From the NCBI GenBank assembly GCA_002431395.1, contig DJEU01000066.1:1-47548 (forward strand): 47,548 bases of DNA, read 5' to 3'. The position numbers and the translations under genes were made by a program. The stretch's first letter is position 1; each line of letters opens with the position of its first letter. Positions 7,848 through 16,031 of this stretch are shown here, piece after piece. The notes beneath the pieces were generated by a model. The model was not told where the DNA came from, did not search any database, and saw nothing but the letters and a program-made list of their open reading frames with translations. The stretch is from Lachnoclostridium sp. UBA5890 (GTDB taxonomy: Bacteria > Bacillota > Clostridia > Lachnospirales > Lachnospiraceae).

Positions 7848-9805
7848 CTACATACAAAAACACGATACGATTATTTATACGAACAATGAGTGTCAGCATT
7901 CCGTATCTTCTTTTATTGATTGCAGAGAATGTATTTCTATTTCGACTGCTTCATGCCTTTGCAGGAGCGGCCACAGAGGAAGTACAGGCAATCTATTTTT
8001 TGATGGATATGAATTATCTTTATGTGTTGGGCTTTTTGTTCTTTTTATTTATTTCCTGTGAATTTATGCGAAAAAGCAGAGAGGTAAATTTGGTGGAATC
8101 CATGCGGGAGAGAGCGTGGATCGTGGAAGGAAATCAGTTTGCGGTGCTTGGAACATTAATTCTGATCTATGCACTTGTATTTTTGATTTATGCACTGGCG
8201 GGTGTTTCTATTTTGCATATGCCGCAGATGTGTTTCTTACAGATGTTAAAGATACTTGGGGTTAATGTTTTCTTACTCTCTTGTGCGGCAGTGGGGATGG
8301 GATATTTGATTTCACGTATTCCAAACCGATACGCAGGATATCTGGTGATTCTTGTCGTGCTGATGCTTATATTGCCGGCGAATGCAAAATATTTTTCGAT
8401 GTTATCATGGGGCAGAGGAATTTCGATTTACTGGCTTCGCGACTGGCTGTATCTTTTGCCGCCGGACATTCAGGCACTGGGAGATCCATTATATGGAGTT
8501 CCGGTAGAGTTTTACCGCATTGCTGTGATGCTTCTTTGGATCGGGATCGGTGGCTGGCTTTTTGCACGTAGTGTATGCAGATATACAAAAGCAAAAAGAA
8601 GAGTGGCAGATGGTCTATTTATCGTCTGGACTGCCCTCTGTGTGCTGGGTGCAGTGAATGAGGGAAGTGTATTACGTATGACAGATCATCCAAAGAGTGC
8701 AGTATCCGAAGACCAAAATTATTATGAAACACAGCCGGAAATAGAAGAAAAACAGAGCGATTTTCAAGTGCAGGTGTACGATATGGAGTTGACGTTTGGT
8801 CACGAACTTTCGGCAAAAGTGACAGCATCCATAATGTCGGAAAATACACTGAAGCAATGTTATTTTACACTCTATCATGGATACAAGATTTCCAAGATAG
8901 AATCGACAGAGGGAGAAACACTTTCGTTTACTCAAGAGGGAGACGAGGTTGTGGTAGAGACACCGCAGAAAACTTCGCAACTCACATTTTATTATAAAGG
9001 AAGCAGTCCGGTTTTTTATGCAAATCGAAATGCTTGTTTCCTGCCTGGATTTTTTGCTTACTATCCGGTGGCAGGAGCGGAAAACCTGTATGAGAACGGC
9101 ATGTGGAAGGTAAACAAAAATGAGACAGCAGTTTTTATAATTCACACAAAAGGACTAAAAGTGGAGAGCAATCTTCCGGAAAATGGAGATGTCCGTAAAG
9201 GAGAAACTTCTTATGTAACATTAGTGGGCGGTAATTGCAAGAAACTGGAAGAAAATGGAAACGTACAGATTGTTTATCCACTCGATACGAATTCGCTGGT
9301 GGCGGCAAAACAATTTACCACATCGGAATTTTCGGAAGAATGGCAACAGCTTATGACATTTCTTGATAGGAAAGAGCCATCGCCGGTGCAGGAAAAAACG
9401 GTAATTGTGATACCGGGAAGCTTTGCTTTTAACACGCTTTTAAATGAATACTATGATCTTGGCGATCATGTGTTGACGCAAAATACGGTTTCGCCTCTGC
9501 AGGTGCTGGCTTCAAGCATAAAAGCGACGGGAAAGACGGCATTGAAAGACATCTTTTTCGCGTATGACTGGCAGACAGAAGATCCGGCGGAAATTGAACT
9601 TTTAAAAGATTTGTCGGAAGGGGCAGAATTGACAGAAGAAGAAAAATTACAGGATGATTTTATCCTAAAAATGCGTGAGTGTGGTACAAAATATGTGGCA
9701 CAGCTGACCATAAAATATTTAATGGATGAAAATGATAGCAGAACACCAAACGAATTTGTGCAGGCATTGCAAAATGCAGAGGGAGGCAGACATGATAAAG
9801 ATTGA
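7844..9805 (+). CDS. ABC-2 permease with large extracytoplasmic M1-peptidase-like domain
   Basis: 653 residues. Residues 1-285 contain about seven membrane segments. The remainder, from about residue 290, is a soluble domain lying outside the cell. It has a beta-rich start and a segment (NACFLPGFFAYYPV) like the N-terminal part of M1 aminopeptidase domains found fused to ABC permeases. The zinc motif HEXXH is absent, so it is probably not a peptidase but a binding domain (inference). Start overlaps the upstream ATPase stop (ATGA); its own end overlaps the following ATPase start by 14 bases. The domain assignment is tentative, the membrane part is clear. Confidence 0.8.
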   Translation: MTTYKNTIRLFIRTMSVSIPYLLLLIAENVFLFRLLHAFAGAATEEVQAIYFLMDMNYLYVLGFLFFLFISCEFMRKSREVNLVESMRERAWIVEGNQFAVLGTLILIYALVFLIYALAGVSILHMPQMCFLQMLKILGVNVFLLSCAAVGMGYLISRIPNRYAGYLVILVVLMLILPANAKYFSMLSWGRGISIYWLRDWLYLLPPDIQALGDPLYGVPVEFYRIAVMLLWIGIGGWLFARSVCRYTKAKRRVADGLFIVWTALCVLGAVNEGSVLRMTDHPKSAVSEDQNYYETQPEIEEKQSDFQVQVYDMELTFGHELSAKVTASIMSENTLKQCYFTLYHGYKISKIESTEGETLSFTQEGDEVVVETPQKTSQLTFYYKGSSPVFYANRNACFLPGFFAYYPVAGAENLYENGMWKVNKNETAVFIIHTKGLKVESNLPENGDVRKGETSYVTLVGGNCKKLEENGNVQIVYPLDTNSLVAAKQFTTSEFSEEWQQLMTFLDRKEPSPVQEKTVIVIPGSFAFNTLLNEYYDLGDHVLTQNTVSPLQVLASSIKATGKTALKDIFFAYDWQTEDPAEIELLKDLSEGAELTEEEKLQDDFILKMRECGTKYVAQLTIKYLMDENDSRTPNEFVQALQNAEGGRHDKD

Positions 9806-10484
9806 AAATGTAAGTAAGAATTTTCGCAGACACAAAGCAATCAAAGGATTTACTTGTGAACTTGACAAAGGATGCTATGGACTTCTTGGACCGAATGGGG
9901 CAGGAAAAACAACACTTCTTCGCTGTATACTTGGACTATATCCGGTTTCAGAGGGCGTGGTTTCGCTGCAAAAAGGAGAGCAGATCGGGTATCTTCCCCA
10001 ACGGTTTGGAATGTTTCACGAATTGAAAGTAAAAGAAATGATGTATTATTTTGCTGCGGCGAAAAAGGTGCCGAAGGACAAAAGAGAGGCTGAGATTGAG
10101 CGCGTGCTTGCCGATGTGAATTTGTCTGAAAAAGCGGAAGAAAGAGTAGGACATTTGTCTGGCGGAATGCAGCGGCGACTTGGCATCGCACAGGCAATTC
10201 TGGGAGATCCGGATATTTTGTTTTTGGATGAACCGACGACAGGACTGGATCCGGAAGAACGCAGTCATTTTAAAGAAATTATCCGAAAATTGGCAAAAGA
10301 TGACAAAATTATCGTGATTTCCACTCACATTGTGGAAGAAGTGGAAGCGGTGTGTGACCGTGTCTTAATTATGAAAGACGGGACACTTTTGGAAAATGTG
10401 ACGGTAGAGGAAGCGTGTCATTTTGCAGGAGACGATAATGCCACACTTGAGCAGGGCTATTTACAAAGACTGAAAGAGGCGTAA
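9792..10484 (+). CDS. ABC transporter ATPase, BcrA/CcmA type
   Basis: 230 residues with GPNGAGKTT, a Q-loop at YLPQRFG, LSGGMQRRLGIAQAIL, LFLDEPTTGLD and STHIVEE. The ATG at 9792 has GGAGG at 9782-9786; an in-frame ATG at 9726 lies deep inside the previous gene and is not used. Flanked by two permeases translated with it (14-base overlap before, two bases after), so it should drive an ABC-2 exporter made of the 653- and 213-residue proteins. Confidence 0.93.
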   Translation: MIKIENVSKNFRRHKAIKGFTCELDKGCYGLLGPNGAGKTTLLRCILGLYPVSEGVVSLQKGEQIGYLPQRFGMFHELKVKEMMYYFAAAKKVPKDKREAEIERVLADVNLSEKAEERVGHLSGGMQRRLGIAQAILGDPDILFLDEPTTGLDPEERSHFKEIIRKLAKDDKIIVISTHIVEEVEAVCDRVLIMKDGTLLENVTVEEACHFAGDDNATLEQGYLQRLKEA

Positions 10485-10486
10485 GG

Positions 10487-11128
10487 ATGAGTAAATTATA
10501 TTTCGTTCAAATGACAAAAAATAAGCTGCGGTTTGCGGTGCCGTTGATTGCTTTATTTGTGCTGATTCCGGCACTGGCGGCACTCATTTTGACCGGACCG
10601 GAGTCGGATATTAAGATGGCTGACTGCATTCGGCAGCTTCATGTATGGGTTCCGCTTTTTTCAACTTGGTGGATTCTCCTGTATGCGGGAGATTTCTTTT
10701 CCCATGATGGCAATGAGTTGATGTATCTGATCTGGAAACCACATCAAATCATTGTCTGTGAAGTGGCTGGTGTGTTTGGCTTTATGATAGCGGCAGTGCT
10801 TTCGTTTGGCGTGCTTCAGATAATTCAGCCATTTGATATCTTACTACTATGGCAGATATTGTCAGAAACATGGATGATGGCGGGCATGGCATTTTTCTGC
10901 TGTTTCCTCTTTCAAAGTACGGGCGCAGCGCTGATGACAGCGGTTTTATATGGTATTTACCTGAACTTATTTGATGGACTGCATATGTTTTCGGCAATTT
11001 CCATTTTCCCGCAGCAGACATTGACGATTGAGGCGGATCCGCTGCGCATGACTGCGGCAATTATAGCAGGCGGTGTTTTTTTCGCTGTGGGCGCTGTGTG
11101 CGTGAAGTATAGGAAAATATACTGGTAG
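10487..11128 (+). CDS. ABC-2-type permease subunit
   Basis: 213 residues, six predicted membrane segments at about 16-36, 50-70, 84-106, 118-142, 145-165 and 183-203, with short loops. No soluble domain. Starts two bases after the ATPase stop. The size and topology are those of small ABC-2 exporter subunits of the BcrB kind. Sequence motifs are too general to name the substrate. Confidence 0.85.
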   Translation: MSKLYFVQMTKNKLRFAVPLIALFVLIPALAALILTGPESDIKMADCIRQLHVWVPLFSTWWILLYAGDFFSHDGNELMYLIWKPHQIIVCEVAGVFGFMIAAVLSFGVLQIIQPFDILLLWQILSETWMMAGMAFFCCFLFQSTGAALMTAVLYGIYLNLFDGLHMFSAISIFPQQTLTIEADPLRMTAAIIAGGVFFAVGAVCVKYRKIYW

Positions 11129-11169
11129 AAACGTTCAATTGGGAGAGAAGGAGAAAGGTAAAAAATATT

Positions 11170-11337
11170 ATGATGTATGCACTTATTGGAATTTTATTTT
11201 TGGGACTCGCAATTTTATTTTATGATAAACATTTTGACCGGTTAAAAGTGATATGTTATTATATAGCCATAGTATTTCTTGTCCTTGCGGCAATAGAGGT
11301 GATGGTAGGAGATCTTCGCTTGGTATTTGGACAATAA
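11170..11337 (+). CDS. 55-residue hydrophobic membrane protein
   Basis: A short ORF starting ATG ATG, with a purine-rich GAAGGAGAAAGG ending about 11 bases upstream. It encodes two hydrophobic stretches (about residues 4-17 and 29-46) separated by a charged turn DKHFDRLK. Its stop codon touches hairpin repeat copy B, whose minus-strand terminator ends there. It may be a small accessory subunit or an immunity-like peptide of the cluster. A two-span peptide with a convergent RNA overlapping its end also recalls type I toxin genes. The ribosome site spacing is long, so translation is not certain. Confidence 0.5.
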   Translation: MMYALIGILFLGLAILFYDKHFDRLKVICYYIAIVFLVLAAIEVMVGDLRLVFGQ

Positions 11338-11404
11338 AAAGCGTTCTTTTCTTAATTCATCGTTTGAGGCGATGGAAAGAAAGAACGCTCATGAAAATAT
11401 TTCA
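11336..11404. repeat. 69-bp hairpin repeat, copy B
   Basis: Direct copy of 132-200 with two mismatches. It begins immediately at the stop of the 55-residue gene and lies upstream of the second module. CATGAAA/TTTCATG forms a second perfect stem at 11390-11406. Confidence 0.85.
11336..11404 (-). ncRNA. candidate minus-strand small RNA, copy B
   Basis: On the minus strand a TATACT (11411-11416, with a weak TTGCTT 17 bases before it) is followed by a CATGAAA/TTTCATG stem and then a long stem ending in five T. A transcript of about 65-70 bases with a terminator would result. The unpaired CU-rich part (CTTTCTTTCC) is complementary to ribosome-site-like sequence. Copy A (132-200) has the same body and also a TATACT nearby (203-208), but not at the aligned position. 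No expression evidence can be seen here. Confidence 0.3.
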
Positions 11405-11446
11405 TGTATAAGTATACCGCATAATGTTGAAAAAAGCAAGAGAATT

Positions 11447-11474
11447 TTGTTATGTTTCAAAAAACTGTTATACT
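11447..11474 (+). promoter_or_regulatory. promoter of second ABC module
   Basis: TTGTTA, 16 bases, TATACT. The predicted start lies about 15 bases before the ATG at 11496, so the leader would hold little more than the ribosome site CGGAGG. It follows hairpin repeat copy B and marks the start of a separate transcription unit. Confidence 0.5.
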
Positions 11475-11475
11475 T

Positions 11476-11511
11476 AATGATCGGAGGAATTACCAATGAA
11501 ACAATACATAC
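11476..11511 (+). repeat. 36-bp duplication, copy 2
   Basis: Identical to 4850-4885. It spans the ribosome site, ATG and first five codons of the lipoprotein gene. Confidence 0.9.
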
Positions 11512-12611
11512 ACCTGCTTCCTGTTTTACTCATGACGCTGTTACTGGCGACAGCATGTCAGAGTGCCCGGGAAAGCGCAAAAAATGATACACAGAACACG
11601 GTGCAGAAAGAGAGCATTGATACGATATGGAATACATGGGATGAGGTGCTCAAAGAATCCTATAATAACATCTATTTTGAAAAAGATTTACAATGTGAAA
11701 AGCCGCAGGAAGTGGCGGTGTATCAGATGGAACAGGCCGGTAATGTCGATGAAAAAGCAGAGCAGATGCGTAAAGAATATGTGCCGGACAAGGAGTTCCA
11801 TAAAAAATATTATAAGGAAAATCCAAATACGGTTCCGCCCGGGCCGGAGTACGTGGATGAAAAAAACGGTTTGACGTGGATTATTGGCGATAATGGTTTT
11901 ATTAATTACAGTAGATCTTCAGATGATACCAATTATCTTGATGGCGAAGAGGATATTGAAAAGACAATTTTTGTAAATCGCCCTTATCAAGATGAAGAGG
12001 TTGCTTTGAAAGACGGAAAGATTATGCTGTCCGAGGCAATTTCCATGGCGCAGAAAGAGGAAGAAAAATGGAAAAAACTGTCTGGCGACGAATGCAGTGC
12101 ACGGGCGAAAAAAGTCGAAATTCTTCCGGCAGCAGACGGTGGAGAAGAAAAGGCACTAAAAATCAGCTTTGAAAAGACATACAAAGGTGTCGGTATATTG
12201 ACGAATCAAAAAACGTTATGGACTTCGCAGGATAAGCCATTGTCTGTTGAGTATCTGTCCTTCTTTGATGATACATTGACAATTACGTCGACAAAAGGGG
12301 TAGAGCGGTTTATCAGTAATGCGGGAGCGGTGCACCGGAAAACGATGGAGCGGAAATTAGACCGGATCGTGTCGTTGAAAAGTGCGATACAGATTATGGA
12401 AAAAGAACTGGCTTCTTATCATGATTTTAAGATCAGTCATATCGATTTGTGCTACCGTTATGTGAATAAAAATATAAAAAGAAATGATGCAGGAAGCGTC
12501 TATACGACGAGTCCATGCTGGGTATTTTACATCAATGAAGAGCAGTCCAAAGAAGAATTTATTCTTGTTGACTGCGAGAATGGAAAGCTGGATTACATAA
12601 AGAACTACTAA
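11496..12611 (+). CDS. lipoprotein of unknown function
   Basis: 371 residues with a lipobox (LATAC, Cys 21), so anchored outside the membrane. The rest is hydrophilic, with a Trp/Gly motif GLTWIIGDNGFINY near 125-140 and two apparent alpha/beta subdomains. The second, ending in CWVFYINEEQ and ILVDCENGKLDYI, looks like a PepSY-type fold, but this is weak. I do not recognise the family. CGGAGG ten bases upstream sets the start. The gene leads a unit with two permeases and an ATPase, so it is probably an accessory or sensor lipoprotein of that transporter. The first codons recur as a remnant at 4870. Confidence 0.8.
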   Translation: MKQYIHLLPVLLMTLLLATACQSARESAKNDTQNTVQKESIDTIWNTWDEVLKESYNNIYFEKDLQCEKPQEVAVYQMEQAGNVDEKAEQMRKEYVPDKEFHKKYYKENPNTVPPGPEYVDEKNGLTWIIGDNGFINYSRSSDDTNYLDGEEDIEKTIFVNRPYQDEEVALKDGKIMLSEAISMAQKEEEKWKKLSGDECSARAKKVEILPAADGGEEKALKISFEKTYKGVGILTNQKTLWTSQDKPLSVEYLSFFDDTLTITSTKGVERFISNAGAVHRKTMERKLDRIVSLKSAIQIMEKELASYHDFKISHIDLCYRYVNKNIKRNDAGSVYTTSPCWVFYINEEQSKEEFILVDCENGKLDYIKNY

Positions 12612-12627
12612 GAAAAGGGGTGGAGGT

Positions 12628-13392
12628 ATGCTGCGCAATCTTATGCAGAATTTAAAAAATATCATGCGTACACCACTGTTTTGGGGCTGTGTCATTGTAT
12701 GTACGATACTTCGGTTTACGACAATCTGTTATGTGAATGAGGTGGGGAAAGAGTATACGATCTTTGAACTGCTTATTCATAAGCAGGAACTTTGGGATGC
12801 GGTCAGTGCAGAAATTTCACTTGCGGATATCCTGGAAAGTCCGCTGGGAACGTATGGCGTCATGTTTATGCCGGTCGTTGTACTATTTCCGTTTTTAAAC
12901 TATTTTTGGGCAGAGAGAATGACCGGTTTCAGTCGTTTTGTCGTGGCAAGGATTGGAAAAGTGCGCTATGCGGTTATCCGTGCGGTGAGCGGGGGGCTTA
13001 GTGCGGGAATTACGGCGATGCTTGGATGTGTTTTGGCGGATATAATAGTGATCGTACTTTTGCCATCGGAAGGACTGCAAATGGGAAAAACCTGGATTAT
13101 GAAACTGCTATGTTTTATGATTTACGGAATGATCGTCAGCACGCCGGGACTGGTGGCGGCAGCGGTTTTTTATAACAAATATGTGGTGGCGTGCATTCCG
13201 TTTTTGGCATTGTATTTGATGGATCTAACCTTTCAGAAACACGATCTTGCGAGATGGCAGACATCGTATTTTACTTATATGTACAAAGAAAATGCGCTGG
13301 GGTTTAATGTAGTGTTTTACACTGCTTTAGCGATTGTTCTTATGGTGGTGTTTGGTACATTTTTAACGAAGAGGAGGGATGGCTGTGCATAA
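12628..13392 (+). CDS. ABC-2-type permease subunit
   Basis: 254 residues with six or seven hydrophobic segments, including about 17-35, 75-95, 125-150, 160-180, 190-205 and 225-245. GGAGG directly upstream supports ATG 12628. Starts 17 bases after the lipoprotein and overlaps the following permease. The RMTGFSRFVVARIGK loop is typical of ABC-2 exporter subunits in this phylum. Substrate unknown. Confidence 0.82.
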   Translation: MLRNLMQNLKNIMRTPLFWGCVIVCTILRFTTICYVNEVGKEYTIFELLIHKQELWDAVSAEISLADILESPLGTYGVMFMPVVVLFPFLNYFWAERMTGFSRFVVARIGKVRYAVIRAVSGGLSAGITAMLGCVLADIIVIVLLPSEGLQMGKTWIMKLLCFMIYGMIVSTPGLVAAAVFYNKYVVACIPFLALYLMDLTFQKHDLARWQTSYFTYMYKENALGFNVVFYTALAIVLMVVFGTFLTKRRDGCA

Positions 13393-14245
13393 TATTTCGA
13401 TTCGAAAAATAGTCCGGGTCTGCCAGGGAGAATGGTATCATTTTTGGAGTTCCGGAAGGGTTGTGCTGATGATTGCCGTGTGGGTATTTGCCTACCAGTT
13501 TATAACGGTTCCGCTGCTTCAAAATGCAGAAAAAATGCACACTTCTCTGCTTGCCATAGAACCTTATATTGCGCTGCTTAATTCCAATTTTATGATCCTT
13601 ATTATGCTGGTATTATTTCTCGTTTTGCTTTCGGATTTTCCGCGTGTGGATGCAAATGCGTATTTTTATCTGGTGCGCACCGGTAAGACAAACTGGGTGA
13701 TTGGACAGCTGCTGTATGCATTTATCATTACGATTGGGTATCTTTTGATGCAGTTTGCCGGGATGCTGGTTCCGGTTTTGGCAAAGGGAGAATGGGGCAG
13801 CAGATGGAGCCCGGTTATCACAGATTTTGCAAAAGAATTTCCGGAATACGCACAAAGTGCGGGGGCAGTCAGTATCCAGCCACAGCTGTATTATCATGTG
13901 TCTCCGTGGGAGGCGGTGCTTGTGGGAAGTGCATTTTTGGCAGCCTATCTGTATCTTCTTCTGCTCATTAAACTTTTGTGTTTTCTTCTTCGGGCAAAGA
14001 CGATGGGGCTTTTGATTTGCTTTTTTATCATCGCACTGGGAACCGGTCTGTGCTCGACATTTTCGCAGATGCGGTTTTTGATGCCGATGGGAAATAGTAT
14101 TCTGGGAATTCATTTCAGCCAGTATTATATGGAAATGGTATATCCTCTGGAGTATAGTGCGGTATATTTTGGCGTGCTGATCGGGGCATTGCTGGCAGGG
14201 ATTTTAGGATTGCGAAAGAGATTAGGAGGGCAGGAACATGATTGA
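13385..14245 (+). CDS. ABC-2-type permease subunit
   Basis: 286 residues from GTG 13385, which is seven bases after AGGAGG; ATG 13379 in the same frame is only one base after it and is less likely. About six membrane segments (about 26-46, 60-80, 103-125, 175-200, 205-228, 250-272). Overlaps the neighbouring permease gene by 8 bases and the ATPase gene by 8. Together with the 254-residue protein it should form a heterodimeric membrane channel. Confidence 0.82.
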   Translation: MHNISIRKIVRVCQGEWYHFWSSGRVVLMIAVWVFAYQFITVPLLQNAEKMHTSLLAIEPYIALLNSNFMILIMLVLFLVLLSDFPRVDANAYFYLVRTGKTNWVIGQLLYAFIITIGYLLMQFAGMLVPVLAKGEWGSRWSPVITDFAKEFPEYAQSAGAVSIQPQLYYHVSPWEAVLVGSAFLAAYLYLLLLIKLLCFLLRAKTMGLLICFFIIALGTGLCSTFSQMRFLMPMGNSILGIHFSQYYMEMVYPLEYSAVYFGVLIGALLAGILGLRKRLGGQEHD

Positions 14246-14861
14246 GGTTAAAAATGTCAATGTTACGATCGGAAAAAATGAAATTTTGCAGGATATTTCA
14301 GCTGTTTTCGAAACGGGAAAGATTCATGGACTGATCGGACGCAATGGCTCGGGGAAAACGGTTTTGATGAAATGTATCTGCGGATTTATGAAACCGACAA
14401 GCGGTGCGGTTTTTGTAGGTGGAAAACAGATTGGGAAAGAGGTGGATTTTGCACCGGATACCGGCGTGATCATAGAGACTCCCGGATTTGTTTCATTTTA
14501 CAGCGGATACCGGAATTTGAAGATTTTGGCAGGCCTGAATCACAAGATCGGAAAAGAGGAAATTGAGGAGGCGATGCGGACGGTGGGATTGGATCCTAAG
14601 TTAAAACGACATGTGAAAAAATACAGTCTTGGGATGCGGCAGCGTCTGGGAATAGCGCAGGCGATTATGGAAAAGCCCAAGCTGCTTATCCTCGATGAAC
14701 CCTTTAATGGACTTGATAAAGAAGGGGTCGAACAGATGAGAACCTATTTTCTGGAGTTAAAGAAGCAAGGCGTAACAATTCTTTTATCCTCGCATACAAG
14801 TGAAGATATTAAACTGCTTTGTGATACAGTAACAGAGATGGAAAAAGGCAAAATAATTTAA
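14238..14861 (+). CDS. ABC transporter ATPase
   Basis: 207 residues, shorter than usual but complete. Motifs are GRNGSGKT (Walker A), YSLGMRQRLGIAQAIM (signature with SLG in place of SGG), LLILDEPFNGLD (Walker B) and SSHTSED (H-loop). The SLGMRQRLG signature is characteristic of BcrA/LanF-type ATPases linked to peptide antibiotic export and self-protection. The C-terminal extension seen in longer homologues is missing. Translationally coupled to the permease before it. Confidence 0.92.
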   Translation: MIEVKNVNVTIGKNEILQDISAVFETGKIHGLIGRNGSGKTVLMKCICGFMKPTSGAVFVGGKQIGKEVDFAPDTGVIIETPGFVSFYSGYRNLKILAGLNHKIGKEEIEEAMRTVGLDPKLKRHVKKYSLGMRQRLGIAQAIMEKPKLLILDEPFNGLDKEGVEQMRTYFLELKKQGVTILLSSHTSEDIKLLCDTVTEMEKGKII

Positions 14862-14876
14862 GATTGGAGAAGAACA

Positions 14877-16031
14877 ATGAAGAAAAATATTTGGAAAAAA
14901 ATGGCAGTAGCAGCGGTGGGTACATTACTCGTGTTTGCCTGTGCAGGGTGTTCAAAAAAAGAGGCAGACAAGGAAAATGAAGCGGTTGCTGTCGTCAATA
15001 ACATGCAGCATGCGTCGGTGTCGACAGACGGGGCCCTTTTATTTAAGGATGGGGTGGTTTATTATTCGGATGTCGAAAAGGGCGTGAGTACACCGCTTTG
15101 TACAAAAGCAAACTGCCCGCACACATCCGCCCAGGAATGTACGGCAAATTATGGGAAGGACTCGGGAGGCGGAATGTGTGCATTTTTTTATGAGAAAAAA
15201 TTGTATGTTCTTGTGAATGACGAATTGACAAATTGCAAATTGTATGTCGCAGATCAAAATGGACAAAATCGGAAAGAAATCGGCAAACTTGACTATTCGG
15301 TGAGTGCAAATGCACGGCTCATCGTGAAAGATGGTATGGCAGCGGCCGTGCTTGAAAAGAATCAAAGTGATGAAAATACCGGCGAAGTTACGTCGATGCC
15401 GGTGCTGGTAACGATTGATTTAAAGAGCGGTACGACGACAGAATTGTTTGAGCCATTGAATCAATACCGTGCACAGATCTCGTTGCATAGTGTGAATGAC
15501 AATACTGTGTACTATAGTTATTCGTATTGGGATGAGAAAAAGGAAGTTGTGGATAAGTGCGGGGATCCTGCGACGACGGTGGAAGAAATGAAAGAACTGA
15601 TGAAAACCAATGCACATACATTTGCCGGATTCCTCTCGACGGATGGAAATCAGGGAAAAGAAAATGAACTGGAGGCGGCCGATGCCCCGAATGTTGTTTA
15701 TATGGACGAAGACAATGTGTATCTTACGAAGGGAATGGAAAATTCGTTGTATAAAATGACGTTCGAAACTATGGAAGCGGAAAAAGAGGCTTCCTGGGAG
15801 AGTGACATGAATTTTATCGATGGCATGATGGTTTATGGCGACCGCGCTTCGGAAAAAACCAAATTTCATGCTGTCAATTTTAAGGATGATGGGAAAACCA
15901 GTGAGTTTGAAGCGCCTTCGGACAGCTTGTTTACTGCGGTGATCGGCGAGGATCTGTATTATACCTATATGCCGGAAGTAAACGAAGAGGGCGAAGGAAC
16001 GATCGAGTTAGGGGTGGCACATTTGAAATGA
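14877..16031 (+). CDS. lipoprotein with repeated beta-propeller-like units
   Basis: 384 residues; lipid attachment at Cys 22 or Cys 25 (FACAGC). After it come repeated strands of the form VVYYSD, KLYVLVNDE, NTVYYSYSYWD and DLYYTYMPE, spaced 40-60 residues apart, as in DUF5050-type propellers. A conserved-looking CTKANCPH...EC cluster (about residues 74-87) may bind a metal or form disulfides. TTGGAG precedes the ATG. It is the last gene of the ABC unit. Its stop directly abuts the stop of the HD-GYP gene on the other strand. Confidence 0.8.
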   Translation: MKKNIWKKMAVAAVGTLLVFACAGCSKKEADKENEAVAVVNNMQHASVSTDGALLFKDGVVYYSDVEKGVSTPLCTKANCPHTSAQECTANYGKDSGGGMCAFFYEKKLYVLVNDELTNCKLYVADQNGQNRKEIGKLDYSVSANARLIVKDGMAAAVLEKNQSDENTGEVTSMPVLVTIDLKSGTTTELFEPLNQYRAQISLHSVNDNTVYYSYSYWDEKKEVVDKCGDPATTVEEMKELMKTNAHTFAGFLSTDGNQGKENELEAADAPNVVYMDEDNVYLTKGMENSLYKMTFETMEAEKEASWESDMNFIDGMMVYGDRASEKTKFHAVNFKDDGKTSEFEAPSDSLFTAVIGEDLYYTYMPEVNEEGEGTIELGVAHLK

